Shown here in pieces: positions 45,244 through 52,199 of a stretch of DNA of 64,000 nucleotides. Under the pieces are notes generated by a model. It ran no database searches. It saw only the letters and a program-made list of their open reading frames with translations, and was not told the DNA's origin. Both the position numbers and the translations under genes were made by a program. This DNA comes from SG8-41 sp963699525 (GTDB taxonomy: Bacteria; Pseudomonadota; Gammaproteobacteria; Burkholderiales; SG8-41): contig CAVOUI010000004.1 in assembly GCA_963699525.1 (NCBI GenBank), forward strand, positions 328,721 to 392,720. The letters are read 5' to 3'. Positions within the stretch are counted from its first letter, which is position 1. Every line of letters starts with the position of its first letter.

Positions 45244-45807
45244 ACCGCATCTTCGGCGCGCTCGGGACCTGCGTCCTCGCTGTGCGGCGCAACTGGCGCC
45301 GCGAATGGGGCGGACTGGAGAATGGATGCGGCCGGCAGCAAGCTCGAGTTCGTCGCCACCTTCGAGAGGAATCCGGTGCCGGGAGTATTCAAGGAGTTCG
45401 ACGCGCGCCTGCGCTTCGACCCGGAAAAACCGGAAGGGGGCGGCCTCGACGTCACCGTCAAGGTGACCAGCGCCGACATGAATATCGCGGACGTCAACAA
45501 GGAGATCCGCGGCAAGGACTGGTTCGACTACGCGGGCTTTCCGCAGGCCGAGTTCCACTCGACGGACTTGCGGCGCACCGGGGGCAATCGTTACGTGGCG
45601 CGCGGCACGCTGTCGCTGAAAGGCATGAAGCAGGCGGTCGAGGTGCCGTTCACCTGGACCGGCTCGGGCGACGGCGCCGCCATGGAGGGCGAGCTGACGT
45701 TGAAGCGCGGCGCCTTCGGCATCGGTACCGGCGAATGGGCGGCGACCAGCGTCATCGGCGCCGACGTGAAGGTGAAGTTCACGGTGAAGCTGCGCAAGGC
45801 CGGCTGA
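45240..45807 (+). CDS. YceI-family periplasmic protein (frameshift in signal peptide)
   Basis: The start MNRIFGALGTCVLA overlaps the cytochrome b561 stop. One missing base near 45283 breaks the frame; read through, it gives LCGATGAANGADWRMDAAG, a normal signal peptide, and the YceI lipocalin-like domain to 45807 (SKLEFVATFERNPVPGVFKEF, DMNIADVNKEIRGKDWFDY, LSLKGMKQAVEVPFTWTG). About 188 residues. YceI proteins bind isoprenoid or other lipids in the periplasm. If taken from the in-frame ATG at 45325, 161 residues remain without a signal. Confidence 0.83.
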
Positions 45808-45808
45808 C

Positions 45809-46528
45809 GTGAGTTCGAGCCTGCCCCGCGCCGGCCTCGCGGCGGCGCTCCTCGCTTCGCTGCTCGTGAGCTGCGCGCCGCCGGTGCGGGAGCCGTTGCC
45901 CGTGCCCGCGCTGCCGGCGGATTTTCCCGAGGCACACTACCGGGAGGCCCTCGCGCGGGGCAGGCCGGTATTCCGGGTGGACTCCGCGTCGTCGCTCGTC
46001 GTCATCGAGGTGCGCCGCGCCGGCTCGCTCTCGCGCCTGGGGCACGACCACGTGGTCGCGAGTCATGACCTCGGCGGCTACGTGGCCCCGGAAGAGGGCC
46101 GCGGCGACCTGTACGTCCCGCTCGGGCGCCTCGTGGTGGACGAGGCTTCCCTGCGCGCGGAGGCCGGCCTCGACACGCAGCCCACCGAATCCGACATCGC
46201 CGGCACGCGCGCCAACATGCTGGAAAAGGTGCTGGAGGCGGACCGGTTTCCCTTCGCGCTGATCCGGGTGAGCGGCGTGAACGCGGGGGAGCCGGACGCC
46301 ACGCTCGAGGTCGCCCTAACGCTGCACGGCACGACACGCACGCTGCGCGTTCCAACGAAGATCGAGGCCGGCGCCGACCGGGTGACCGTGACCGGCAGTC
46401 TTTCGTTCGATCAGACGGACTTCGGGATTACGCCCTACTCCATCCTCGGCGGGGCAATCGCTGTGCGGAACCGGGTTGACCTGAAGTTTCGGATTCAGGC
46501 GTTGCGCGAACGCTCGACGGGCCGATAG
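45809..46528 (+). CDS. YceI-family lipoprotein
   Basis: 239 residues from GTG 45809, directly after the first YceI gene. Lipobox LLVSCAPP near 18-25, then a proline-rich stretch and a YceI-like domain (VDSASSLVVIEVRRAGSLSRLGHDHVV, PTESDIAGTRANMLEKVLEAD, LTLHGTTRTLRVPTKIE, FGITPYSILGGAIAV). Probably outer-membrane anchored. With cytochrome b561 and the soluble YceI it forms a three-gene unit. Confidence 0.85.
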   Translation: MSSSLPRAGLAAALLASLLVSCAPPVREPLPVPALPADFPEAHYREALARGRPVFRVDSASSLVVIEVRRAGSLSRLGHDHVVASHDLGGYVAPEEGRGDLYVPLGRLVVDEASLRAEAGLDTQPTESDIAGTRANMLEKVLEADRFPFALIRVSGVNAGEPDATLEVALTLHGTTRTLRVPTKIEAGADRVTVTGSLSFDQTDFGITPYSILGGAIAVRNRVDLKFRIQALRERSTGR

Positions 46529-46551
46529 GCATGGCCGGTCTTGACCCGTTC

Positions 46552-46632
46552 GCGCGCGTCACGCGAACCGGTTTCAAGCGGCTGCACCGGGCGTAGCGCG
46601 GCCCGTTCCGCGTGGGCTACGGGGCGCTGTAA
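46552..46632 (+). pseudogene. C-terminal remnant of an M24 (paralog 3-like) gene
   Basis: The frame reads ARVTRTGFKRLHRA-stop-RGPFRVGYGAL-stop, matching the end of the M24 protein ending at 43843 (RVTRTGFERLHRAKRGLFRVGG) with a TAG in place of the Lys codon. About 26 residues; upstream similarity stops at the junction with the YceI gene. A fossil of a second gene copy. Confidence 0.7.
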
Positions 46633-46633
46633 G

Positions 46634-47824
46634 ATGACGTGCATGGCGACCGATTTCAAACCAGATTCGGAGCTCTACCGGCACGCGGACGCGCTCGATG
46701 CCCTGAACAGGAGCGTGCCCCTCGACCAAAAGCTGGCCGCGATTCACCAGGCCCTGTATGCGCAGATGAATTTCGTGGATCGCATCGCGGTCGCCGCATA
46801 CGACCGGGCGACTGACCTGCTTAAGACGTTCATCGCCAGCTCTCCAGGGCACAGTGACCTGGTGCGTTATGAGGCGCGCCTGTCGGAGTTGCCGTCTCTT
46901 TCGGAGATCCTGCGGAGTGGCCATCCGCGCGTCGTCAATGACTTCAGTATCTTTCGCGATGGACGCCGTCTTCACACGAAGATCCTCGCAGAGGAAGGAT
47001 ACCGCTCCAGCTATACGGTCCCCTTGTACCTCGATGGCTCATTCTGGGGATTCATCTTTTTCAATTCCCGCACGTCCAGCCAGCTTTCGGAACCGGTGCT
47101 TCGCGCGCTTGATGTGTACGCCCATCTAATCTCGGCAGTCGTGACCGCCGAGATGCTCGCTGTCCGGATTCTTGCCGCTGCCATCAAGACAGCCCACGAC
47201 ATGGTTCACTACCGCGATCCGGAAACCGGCGCGCACCTCGACCGCATGGCCCGTTATGCCCGTTTGATTGCGCAGCATCTCGCTGCGACCGGCGCCGCTG
47301 CCCTCGACGACGCCACGATCGAACGCATTTTCGAGTTCGCTCCCTTGCACGATATCGGCAAGCTCGCTGTGCCCGACCGCATTCTTCTCAAGCCCGGTCG
47401 ACTCTCGGATGCGGAGCGCGAGGAAATGAAGCAGCACACCGTGCGCGGCCTGGAAATGATTGAGGCGATCGCTCACAATTTCGGCCTGGAACACCTCGAC
47501 GGCCTCGACCTGTTGCGTCACATCGCAGAGTCACATCACGAGGCCATGGACGGAAGCGGTTATCCGCACGGACTGCGCGACGTCGGGATCCCGCTCGAGG
47601 CACGTATCGTTGCCGTCGCAGACGTGTTCGACGCCCTGACCAGCGCACGTCCGTATAAGCCCTCGTGGTCCAACAATGAGGCCTTCGCGTGGCTACGCAA
47701 GATGGCAAGGTCCAAGTTCGATGAGAAATGCGTCGAGGCGCTCGTCTCCAACACGAAAAAGGTGGAGGAAATCCAGGCGCGGTTCCGCGACCCCGACCCG
47801 CAGCCTCCGCTCGGCTCGAGTTGA
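46634..47824 (+). CDS. GAF-like/HD-GYP domain protein (putative c-di-GMP phosphodiesterase)
   Basis: 396 residues from ATG 46634 (ATG 46643 is an alternative). The N-terminal half is a GAF-like sensor (EEGYRSSYTVPLYLDGSFWGFIFFNS), the C-terminal half HD-GYP: DPETGAHLDRMARYARLIA, His239-Asp240 in APLHDIGKLAVPDRIL, KQHTVRGLEMIE, and HHEAMDGSGYP, so the GYP signature is intact. Family enzymes hydrolyse c-di-GMP. It begins immediately after the M24 fossil, whose last codons run into its leader. Confidence 0.87.
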   Translation: MTCMATDFKPDSELYRHADALDALNRSVPLDQKLAAIHQALYAQMNFVDRIAVAAYDRATDLLKTFIASSPGHSDLVRYEARLSELPSLSEILRSGHPRVVNDFSIFRDGRRLHTKILAEEGYRSSYTVPLYLDGSFWGFIFFNSRTSSQLSEPVLRALDVYAHLISAVVTAEMLAVRILAAAIKTAHDMVHYRDPETGAHLDRMARYARLIAQHLAATGAAALDDATIERIFEFAPLHDIGKLAVPDRILLKPGRLSDAEREEMKQHTVRGLEMIEAIAHNFGLEHLDGLDLLRHIAESHHEAMDGSGYPHGLRDVGIPLEARIVAVADVFDALTSARPYKPSWSNNEAFAWLRKMARSKFDEKCVEALVSNTKKVEEIQARFRDPDPQPPLGSS

Positions 47825-47852
47825 ATCAGCCCCTCGCGCGTGCATTCCGGAA

Positions 47853-48533
47853 GAGGGGATGACCCACGTGGGCCATCCCCTCTCGGTTAGATGTAACGGC
47901 TTAGTAACCGCCAGGGTACGACGGCATCGCGTTGCTTTCGACGGTCCACGAACCAGCCGCAGATGTCGCCGCCGAGCGCTCGTTCGCACCGCGGATGACA
48001 TGCCACACGCCGTTCTTGTCGTCACCGTTCACATCGCCGGGCTGGACATCTGCGGCGAAGAAGTAGAGCGGTTTTCCGTTCAGCGCCCATTGCTGGGTGC
48101 CGTCGTCGCGCTTGATCGCGCGGAATTCGACGGGAGTGCGATCGCCTTCCTTCACCAGGAATGGAGGCCAGGCCGCGGCACAGCCGCCATTGCAGTTGCT
48201 CTTGTTGGCCATATCCTTGTCGAACGTGTAGAGGGTCCGGCCGGAAGCGGTGAGAATGCCATTCGCCTCGGTAACCGACTCAGCGATGGCGACATTGGCC
48301 GTGAAGGCGGTCGCAAGGGCGGCAAGTAACAGCTTGTTCATGAGGTAGTCTCCTGTATAGGGATAGGGCAGCGCGTTATTGCGCAACCTGTGCCCATATA
48401 CGGAGCGACTCGCCGGATCGGAGACACCCCCGGCGCAGATTTATTACCCGCCCTGTGGGAAGGGCTAGGGCTACCACAGCTTGACGCAGTTGCCGGTGAG
48501 GAGGTACGGCGCGGGCACTGTCCCTGCGCGCGC
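47853..48533. repeat. Direct repeat copy A (lipoprotein unit plus 3' fragment of anti-sigma gene)
   Basis: Closely matches 49975-50652 (copy B): shared hairpin GAGGGGATG/CATCCCCTC at the left end, nearly identical lipoprotein coding sequence except its last 25-30 codons, and an identical leader with a few changes. The last 65 bases correspond to the end of the anti-sigma gene of copy B, without the rest of that gene. Copy A is therefore the derived copy. Confidence 0.85.
47901..48341 (-). CDS. Secreted COG4315-type lipoprotein-repeat protein (copy A)
   Basis: 146 residues from the ATG at 48341 after CAGGAGACTACCTC; signal peptide about 20 residues (TANVAIAES). It has the COG4315 pattern GRTLYTFDKDMANKSNCNGGCAAAWPPFLV (two parts of a repeat with a Cys pair), then LNGKPLYFFAADVQPGDVNGDDKNGVWHV. 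Almost identical to the gene at 50023 except for a different C-terminal tail. Function unknown; in other species such genes are often under ECF sigma control. Confidence 0.85.
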   Translation of the reverse strand: MNKLLLAALATAFTANVAIAESVTEANGILTASGRTLYTFDKDMANKSNCNGGCAAAWPPFLVKEGDRTPVEFRAIKRDDGTQQWALNGKPLYFFAADVQPGDVNGDDKNGVWHVIRGANERSAATSAAGSWTVESNAMPSYPGGY

Positions 48534-48594
48534 TCGCTGATCTACGCACGGCGCGGCGGCTCCGCGCGCGTCTGGGTGGGGCGTGGGGTTAGAA
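48534..48594 (-). other. Truncated integron attC-like site (attC1)
   Basis: On the minus strand it begins with TTCTAAC (48594-48588, R'' core) followed by an imperfect GC-rich hairpin (CAGACGCGCGCGG...CCGCGCCGTGCG). The matching R' core is missing because the sequence joins direct-repeat copy A at about 48533. Same orientation as attC2, judged by the extra base in the 5' arm. Confidence 0.45.
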
Positions 48595-48605
48595 GGCATG
48601 GGCAG

Positions 48606-48983
48606 CTATCGCAAAGTGCCCGAAGCGTAGAGCTCATAAGCACTCGTCCACCGGATGTCACCGTGGGCCACCCCGAATATGGGCATCAGCCCAATGCCCG
48701 ACAGTACCAACAGTACGACGAATGTAGCAAACCACAGGTAACGCCCGGCCAATCTAGCGAGAAGCCGTGCAATGAGTTCAGCCAGCCAGTAGAGCGCAAC
48801 GCCGTAAATCGCTAAGTGTATGAGGCTGAACCACAACAGTGAGGTGTACGAGGGGTTGCGGATCGCAATGAGCAAAATGCCGCCATACGGGAGCAGCCCT
48901 CCGACCACTGCCAAGTAATAAAACAGGGGAAGGAAAGCGGCGAGCCCGAGAAAGAGCAGCCAGCGGATGTACATGCGCTGCAT
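48606..48983 (-). CDS. Small integral membrane protein in a putative gene cassette
   Basis: 125 residues, MQRMYIRWLLFLGLAAFLP at the start, with three strongly hydrophobic helices (about 5-27, 47-80, 82-103). No recognised family. The ATG lies nine bases after the core GTTAGAA of the attC2 site and the stop lies 12 bases before the attC1 core, the compact layout of an integron cassette. GC content looks lower than in the neighbouring core genes, in line with acquisition. Function unknown. Confidence 0.65.
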   Translation of the reverse strand: MQRMYIRWLLFLGLAAFLPLFYYLAVVGGLLPYGGILLIAIRNPSYTSLLWFSLIHLAIYGVALYWLAELIARLLARLAGRYLWFATFVVLLVLSGIGLMPIFGVAHGDIRWTSAYELYASGTLR

Positions 48984-48991
48984 GCCATGCC

Positions 48992-49053
48992 TTCTAACGT
49001 TTGGAACTCAGCGGCGGCCGCTTGCGGCCGTCCGTTGCAGTGAAAGGTTAGAA
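48992..49053 (-). other. Integron attC-like recombination site (attC2)
   Basis: 62 bases bounded by perfectly complementary cores TTCTAAC (49053-49047) and GTTAGAA (48998-48992) on the minus strand. Inside, arms CAACGGACGGCC and GGCCGCCGCTG pair with one extrahelical A in the 5' arm and a short loop, as in folded attC sites that give strand choice to IntI. It lies exactly between two small genes. Confidence 0.65.
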
Positions 49054-49083
49054 CGCAGCGCGCCAACTCCTCGTCGACTACGA

Positions 49084-49242
49084 TTACCCATCCCGCTTTA
49101 CGCCCTTCGGTGCGTTCTCCGCGTGCTGCTTCGTTTGTGTCTCGTCGGGTTTGTAATCACCGATGACCCCTTTCAGGGGACAGACTGTGAATGCCGGACA
49201 TTTCCTGCAGCCGACTACCAGTGCGATTGGGCAGAGTGTCAT
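49084..49242 (-). CDS. 52-residue four-cysteine protein in a putative gene cassette
   Basis: From the ATG at 49242 after AAGGAGGAATCGAGA. It begins MTLCPIALVVGCRKCPAFT with Cys4, Cys12, Cys15 and Cys21 (CPIAL...GCRKCP...VCPLKGVIGDY), then a hydrophilic Lys/Glu tail. The cysteine spacing suggests a zinc or iron-sulfur site; no known function. It sits between attC3 and attC2 in cassette-like fashion. Confidence 0.65.
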   Translation of the reverse strand: MTLCPIALVVGCRKCPAFTVCPLKGVIGDYKPDETQTKQHAENAPKGVKRDG

Positions 49243-49291
49243 TCTCGATTCCTCCTTATTCAGTGTTTGAGGCGGCAACCTGTTCGATGCG

Positions 49292-49391
49292 TTCTAACGT
49301 GAATTGATTGACAAAATGGGCGGTTTGTAACGCGCCATTCTGCGCGTGCCACCGCCAGTCCTCAAGCGGATCAAAGAATTAGCGGCTAGAA
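49292..49391 (-). other. Long integron attC-like site (attC3)
   Basis: On the minus strand it runs from TTCTAGC (49391-49385, one mismatch to the core) to GTTAGAA (49298-49292), about 100 bases. The arms pair in parts: GGCGGT with ACCGCC and CGC/GCG around the loop, and AATTC-rich outer parts. Longer and less perfect than attC2 but similarly placed, right before the four-cysteine gene. Confidence 0.45.
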
Positions 49392-49430
49392 GTACGAATT
49401 AACACCGGCTACTCACCGGCGGGGTGCCGC

Positions 49431-49496
49431 GATGTCCGCTTCTGGCCGTAAGCGACCGTCCGTCGATAGTCGGTTTCCGACCCGAACCGGACATTC
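49431..49496. repeat. Imperfect palindromic intergenic element
   Basis: GATGTCCGCTTCTGGCC (49431-49447) and its imperfect reverse complement GACCCGAACCGGACATTC (49479-49496). It lies in the gene-free stretch 49392-49606, which otherwise holds only the terminator at 49517. It resembles short dispersed palindromic elements; no ORF. Confidence 0.45.
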
Positions 49497-49516
49497 GACC
49501 AAGCAACCAGAACCAC

Positions 49517-49544
49517 GAAAAAACAAACCCCGCCGAAGCGGGGT
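49517..49544 (-). terminator. Rho-independent terminator of the 107-residue gene
   Basis: Stem ACCCCGC/GCGGGGT (49527-49533 and 49538-49544, loop CGAA). On the minus strand it is followed by TTTGTTTTTT. It lies about 60 bases beyond the stop of the leftward gene at 49607. Confidence 0.8.
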
Positions 49545-49606
49545 CTGTGGGAAACCGAGGTCAAACCACGTTTTCCAAGTTCGCCTTCCGAAAATCGTGG
49601 TCTATG

Positions 49607-49930
49607 CTACTTCGCTCCTGACCCGGGGCAACAGGCATCACGCTCCAGCTGGTAATTGTCGAAATTTGAATCGGAATTGTTCATCCAAACCTTGACCACC
49701 GCGCCCACGTAGCTGCTGGCGTCTGACGTTGCTGCATTTCCCCCGGGAAGAACTGCGGGCGATAACGTGGTCGCGTGGCTACCGGCTTGGCTGCCCTCAC
49801 CGATGCTCAACACCCCCGCGAAACTTAAGATCCCGACAACAATGCCGAGGCTAAACAGCCCAGGTTTCGACCGAAAAAGTGAAATAGGCACTAACAAGAA
49901 TCGGGCTAAACGACTAATGATCGCTTTCAT
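49607..49930 (-). CDS. Hypothetical exported or membrane-anchored protein
   Basis: 107 residues from ATG 49930 (AAAAGGATAAGC upstream). One hydrophobic helix (about 29-50, FSLGIVVGILSFAGVLSIGEG) after a basic N-terminus, then a Ser/Ala/Gly-rich extracytoplasmic part ending DNYQLERDACCPGSGAK with a Cys pair. No family recognised. It lies just upstream of direct-repeat copy B. Confidence 0.6.
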   Translation of the reverse strand: MKAIISRLARFLLVPISLFRSKPGLFSLGIVVGILSFAGVLSIGEGSQAGSHATTLSPAVLPGGNAATSDASSYVGAVVKVWMNNSDSNFDNYQLERDACCPGSGAK

Positions 49931-49969
49931 GCTTATCCTTTTTTTGAGTGATCTGCGCTGCAGATGTGC

Positions 49970-50004
49970 CAAAAGAGGGGATGACCCGCCTCGGCCATCC
50001 CCTC
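49970..50004 (-). terminator. Rho-independent terminator at the end of lipoprotein copy B
   Basis: Stem GAGGGGATG/CATCCCCTC (49975-49983 and 49996-50004) followed on the minus strand by TTTTGG. The same hairpin ends copy A (47853-47882) but there without the T-run. Confidence 0.7.
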
Positions 50005-50652
50005 TCGGTTAGGTCTAACGGATCAGTAATTACCAGAGCCGGCCGGAAACGGAGAGCTGTCGGCAGCACGCGCAGCGGCGGGTTTCGTTTCCGCGCGCGT
50101 GCTCGCGCCGCGGACGACATGCCACACGCCGTTCTTGTCGTCACCGTTCACATCGCCGGGCTGGACATCTGCGGCGAAGAAGTAGAGCGGTTTTCCGTTC
50201 AGCGCCCATTGCTGGGTGCCGTCGTCGCGCTTGATCGCGCGGAATTCGACGGGAGTGCGATCGCCTTCCTTCACCAGGAATGGAGGCCAGGCCGCGGCAC
50301 AGCCGCCATTGCAGTTGCTCTTGTTGGCCATATCCTTGTCGAACGTGTAGAGGGTCCGGCCGGAAGCGGTGAGAACGCCATTCGTCTCGACAACCGACTC
50401 AGCGATGGCGACATTGGCCGTGAAGGCGGTCGCAAGGGCGGCAAGTAACAGCTTGTTCATGAGGTAGTCTCCTGTATAGGGATAGGGCAGCGCGTTATTG
50501 CGCAACCTATGCCCATATACGGAGCGACTCGCCGGATCGGAGACACCCCCGGCGCAGATTTATTACCCGCCCTGTGGGAAGGGCTAGGGCTACCACAGCT
50601 TGACGCAGTTGCCGGTGAGGAGGTACGGCGCGGGCACTGTTCCCGCGCGCGC
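49975..50652. repeat. Direct repeat copy B (probable parental copy)
   Basis: Partner of 47853-48533. Here the right end lies inside the complete anti-sigma gene, so this copy keeps the native context (sigma, anti-sigma, lipoprotein). Confidence 0.85.
50023..50460 (-). CDS. Secreted COG4315-type lipoprotein-repeat protein (copy B)
   Basis: 145 residues from ATG 50460, same ribosome site and signal peptide as copy A. Core sequence nearly identical (GRTLYTFDKDMANKSNCNG, NGKPLYFFAADVQPGD), but the tail after VWHVVRGAS differs (Ala-rich, ending PFPAGSGNY). It lies 130 bases downstream of the anti-sigma gene on the same strand, so it is a likely member of the ECF regulon; this is inference. Confidence 0.85.
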   Translation of the reverse strand: MNKLLLAALATAFTANVAIAESVVETNGVLTASGRTLYTFDKDMANKSNCNGGCAAAWPPFLVKEGDRTPVEFRAIKRDDGTQQWALNGKPLYFFAADVQPGDVNGDDKNGVWHVVRGASTRAETKPAAARAADSSPFPAGSGNY

Positions 50653-51318
50653 CGGGGCATCCTCGATCGAAATCGCGAGGCGTGGAACGCTGGACAGCAA
50701 TTTTTCCGACGTATCCGCCATCTGGAAGGAGCCCTTGCCCTCGGATGGCACCACGCCGAGCGGGAAAGCTGCCCCTTCCGTGGGCAGCGCCCAGAGCTGC
50801 AACACCTTGCCGGCAGGTACATCGACCTTGCGCAACATCTTGATCGACATGGTCTTGCCATGGCGGGTCGAGCTTGCAAGTACCACCGGATTGTTGGCGG
50901 CATCCGTGAGCAAGCCGACATAGCTCGCCGGCAGGATTCCGCGCTCTTGCACGATCTCGTCCACGGGCACCACGGCAGTTGGGTATAGCCTTACCAGTCC
51001 GAGCGTTGCAACCACCCCGAACGCCACGCCAAGGACCGGCCGGAGCCAGGCGCTCCAGGCGGATGCCGGTGCGACCGGTCGTGACGCCTGACCGCCAGTC
51101 CTGCGATCGATCGCTTCCCAGGCGGCGGCGGAAGGCTGCACCGGCGGTACCGACCTCGCAAGCGGCGTCATTCGCCGCTCCCAGGTCTGAACCCAATGCT
51201 GCGCCGCCGGTCGTGCGCGCTGAATCGCCTGGAACCGGCGCCGTACCCGCGCGCTCATCATGCCGAACACGTACTCGGCAGCGAGTCGATCGAGGAGTTC
51301 CGGGCGATCGTAGTTCAT
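50590..51318 (-). CDS. Anti-sigma factor, RskA/anti-sigma-K type
   Basis: 242 residues from the ATG at 51318, overlapping the sigma stop (ATGA). N-terminal cytoplasmic part MNYDRPELLDRLAAEYVFG with no zinc-binding HxxxCxxC, one transmembrane helix near 93-113 (PVLGVAFGVVATLGLVRLY), and a periplasmic RskA-like domain (VLQLWALPTEGAAFPLGVVP, RLAISIEDAPA) ending NCVKLW. It holds the ECF factor until a signal releases it. Its last 65 bases are duplicated near 48470-48533. Confidence 0.87.
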   Translation of the reverse strand: MNYDRPELLDRLAAEYVFGMMSARVRRRFQAIQRARPAAQHWVQTWERRMTPLARSVPPVQPSAAAWEAIDRRTGGQASRPVAPASAWSAWLRPVLGVAFGVVATLGLVRLYPTAVVPVDEIVQERGILPASYVGLLTDAANNPVVLASSTRHGKTMSIKMLRKVDVPAGKVLQLWALPTEGAAFPLGVVPSEGKGSFQMADTSEKLLSSVPRLAISIEDAPARAGTVPAPYLLTGNCVKLW

Positions 51319-51893
51319 GCCAGCGACTCCAGGCAGCGCTTCAGTTTGTCCAGTCCGCGCCGCAACCAGACCTTGACGCTCCCGATGGGTGAGCCGATAT
51401 GGCCGGCGACCTCGGAATGGCTGAGCCCCTGGTAATAGACCAGCGCCAGGCACTGACGCTGTGGTCCGTCGATCGCATCCAGGCAGTCGCGGATGGCAAG
51501 GGCATCTGCAGCTTGCTCCAATAACCCCAACGGATCGGGGCGCTCGTCTTCGATCTCGAGCGTGTCTCCGCTCTCCCGGTCTTCCAAGGATTCCACGCTG
51601 TGGCGAGCACCGCTGCGCAATTCATCCAGGGCGCGATTACGCACGATTGCCGTCAGCCACGTCATCGGCTGGCTCAACGCGGCCTGATAGCCGGCGGCCC
51701 GGTTCCATGCATTGACAAACGCATCCTGCAGCACCTCTTCCGCGCGATCCCGTTGTTTGACTATACGAAGCGCCACGCCAAACAGAGACGGTGCCGTTGC
51801 ATCGTACAGTTGCCGAAACGCCACCCGGTCGCCCAGCGCGACGCGGGCGAGGAGTTGCTGCAGGTCGGCCGACGCGACCATGGCTGCGGGCAT
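51315..51893 (-). CDS. ECF RNA polymerase sigma factor, SigK-like
   Basis: 192 residues. Region 2: FRQLYDATAPSLFGVALRIV and RAEEVLQDAFVNAWNRAAGY near 26-70, with TWLTAIVRNRALDELR. Region 4: LDAIDGPQRQCLALVYYQG and LSHSEVAGHIGSPIGSVKVWL near 140-178. Start ATG 51893; a second ATG four codons later is possible. Co-translated with the anti-sigma gene. Targets are likely its own operon and the lipoprotein genes. Confidence 0.92.
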   Translation of the reverse strand: MPAAMVASADLQQLLARVALGDRVAFRQLYDATAPSLFGVALRIVKQRDRAEEVLQDAFVNAWNRAAGYQAALSQPMTWLTAIVRNRALDELRSGARHSVESLEDRESGDTLEIEDERPDPLGLLEQAADALAIRDCLDAIDGPQRQCLALVYYQGLSHSEVAGHIGSPIGSVKVWLRRGLDKLKRCLESLA

Positions 51894-52199
51894 TTATTTC
51901 CAGGAATCGAACTTGCGGTTGCCAGTCCGAAATCATAAGGCAAACGCCGAACCACCTGCCACGTTCTTGCAACGAGTCCGGACCCTGCGCGCTGGTGAAG
52001 GGGATCGCCTCGACTTGGCCAGGTGTCTCCGAATGGCTTGCCGGTGCGTATATGCTAAGTGTTTAACGCCCATCGCAGTGACAAGTATCGATATCTCAAC
52101 CAATTAGGAAAGGGATTGAACATCATGCAAGCGAACCAAAGTTACGAAAGAAATGAGCCGTTGCGTCTGCCCGAGAGGGGACGGCTCAGGGAGGTCACC
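51894..52199. other. Divergent intergenic region
   Basis: 306 bases between the leftward sigma gene and the rightward DUF3455 gene. It includes a possible but rejected N-terminal extension of the latter (ATG 52125). No repeats, hairpins or clear promoter boxes that I can defend. Confidence 0.4.

Noticed and set aside
47853..47882. Full intrinsic terminator at the end of lipoprotein copy A
   Set aside because: The hairpin is conserved with copy B but lacks a T-tract on the minus strand, so I kept it only as part of the repeat.
48812..49066. 84-codon leftward ORF through attC2
   Set aside because: It runs through the hairpin and overlaps the membrane protein gene in another frame; Cys/Ser-rich shadow.
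48005..50600. Duplicated lipoprotein region as a composite transposon
   Set aside because: No transposase, no terminal inverted repeats and no target-site duplication at the ends of either copy.
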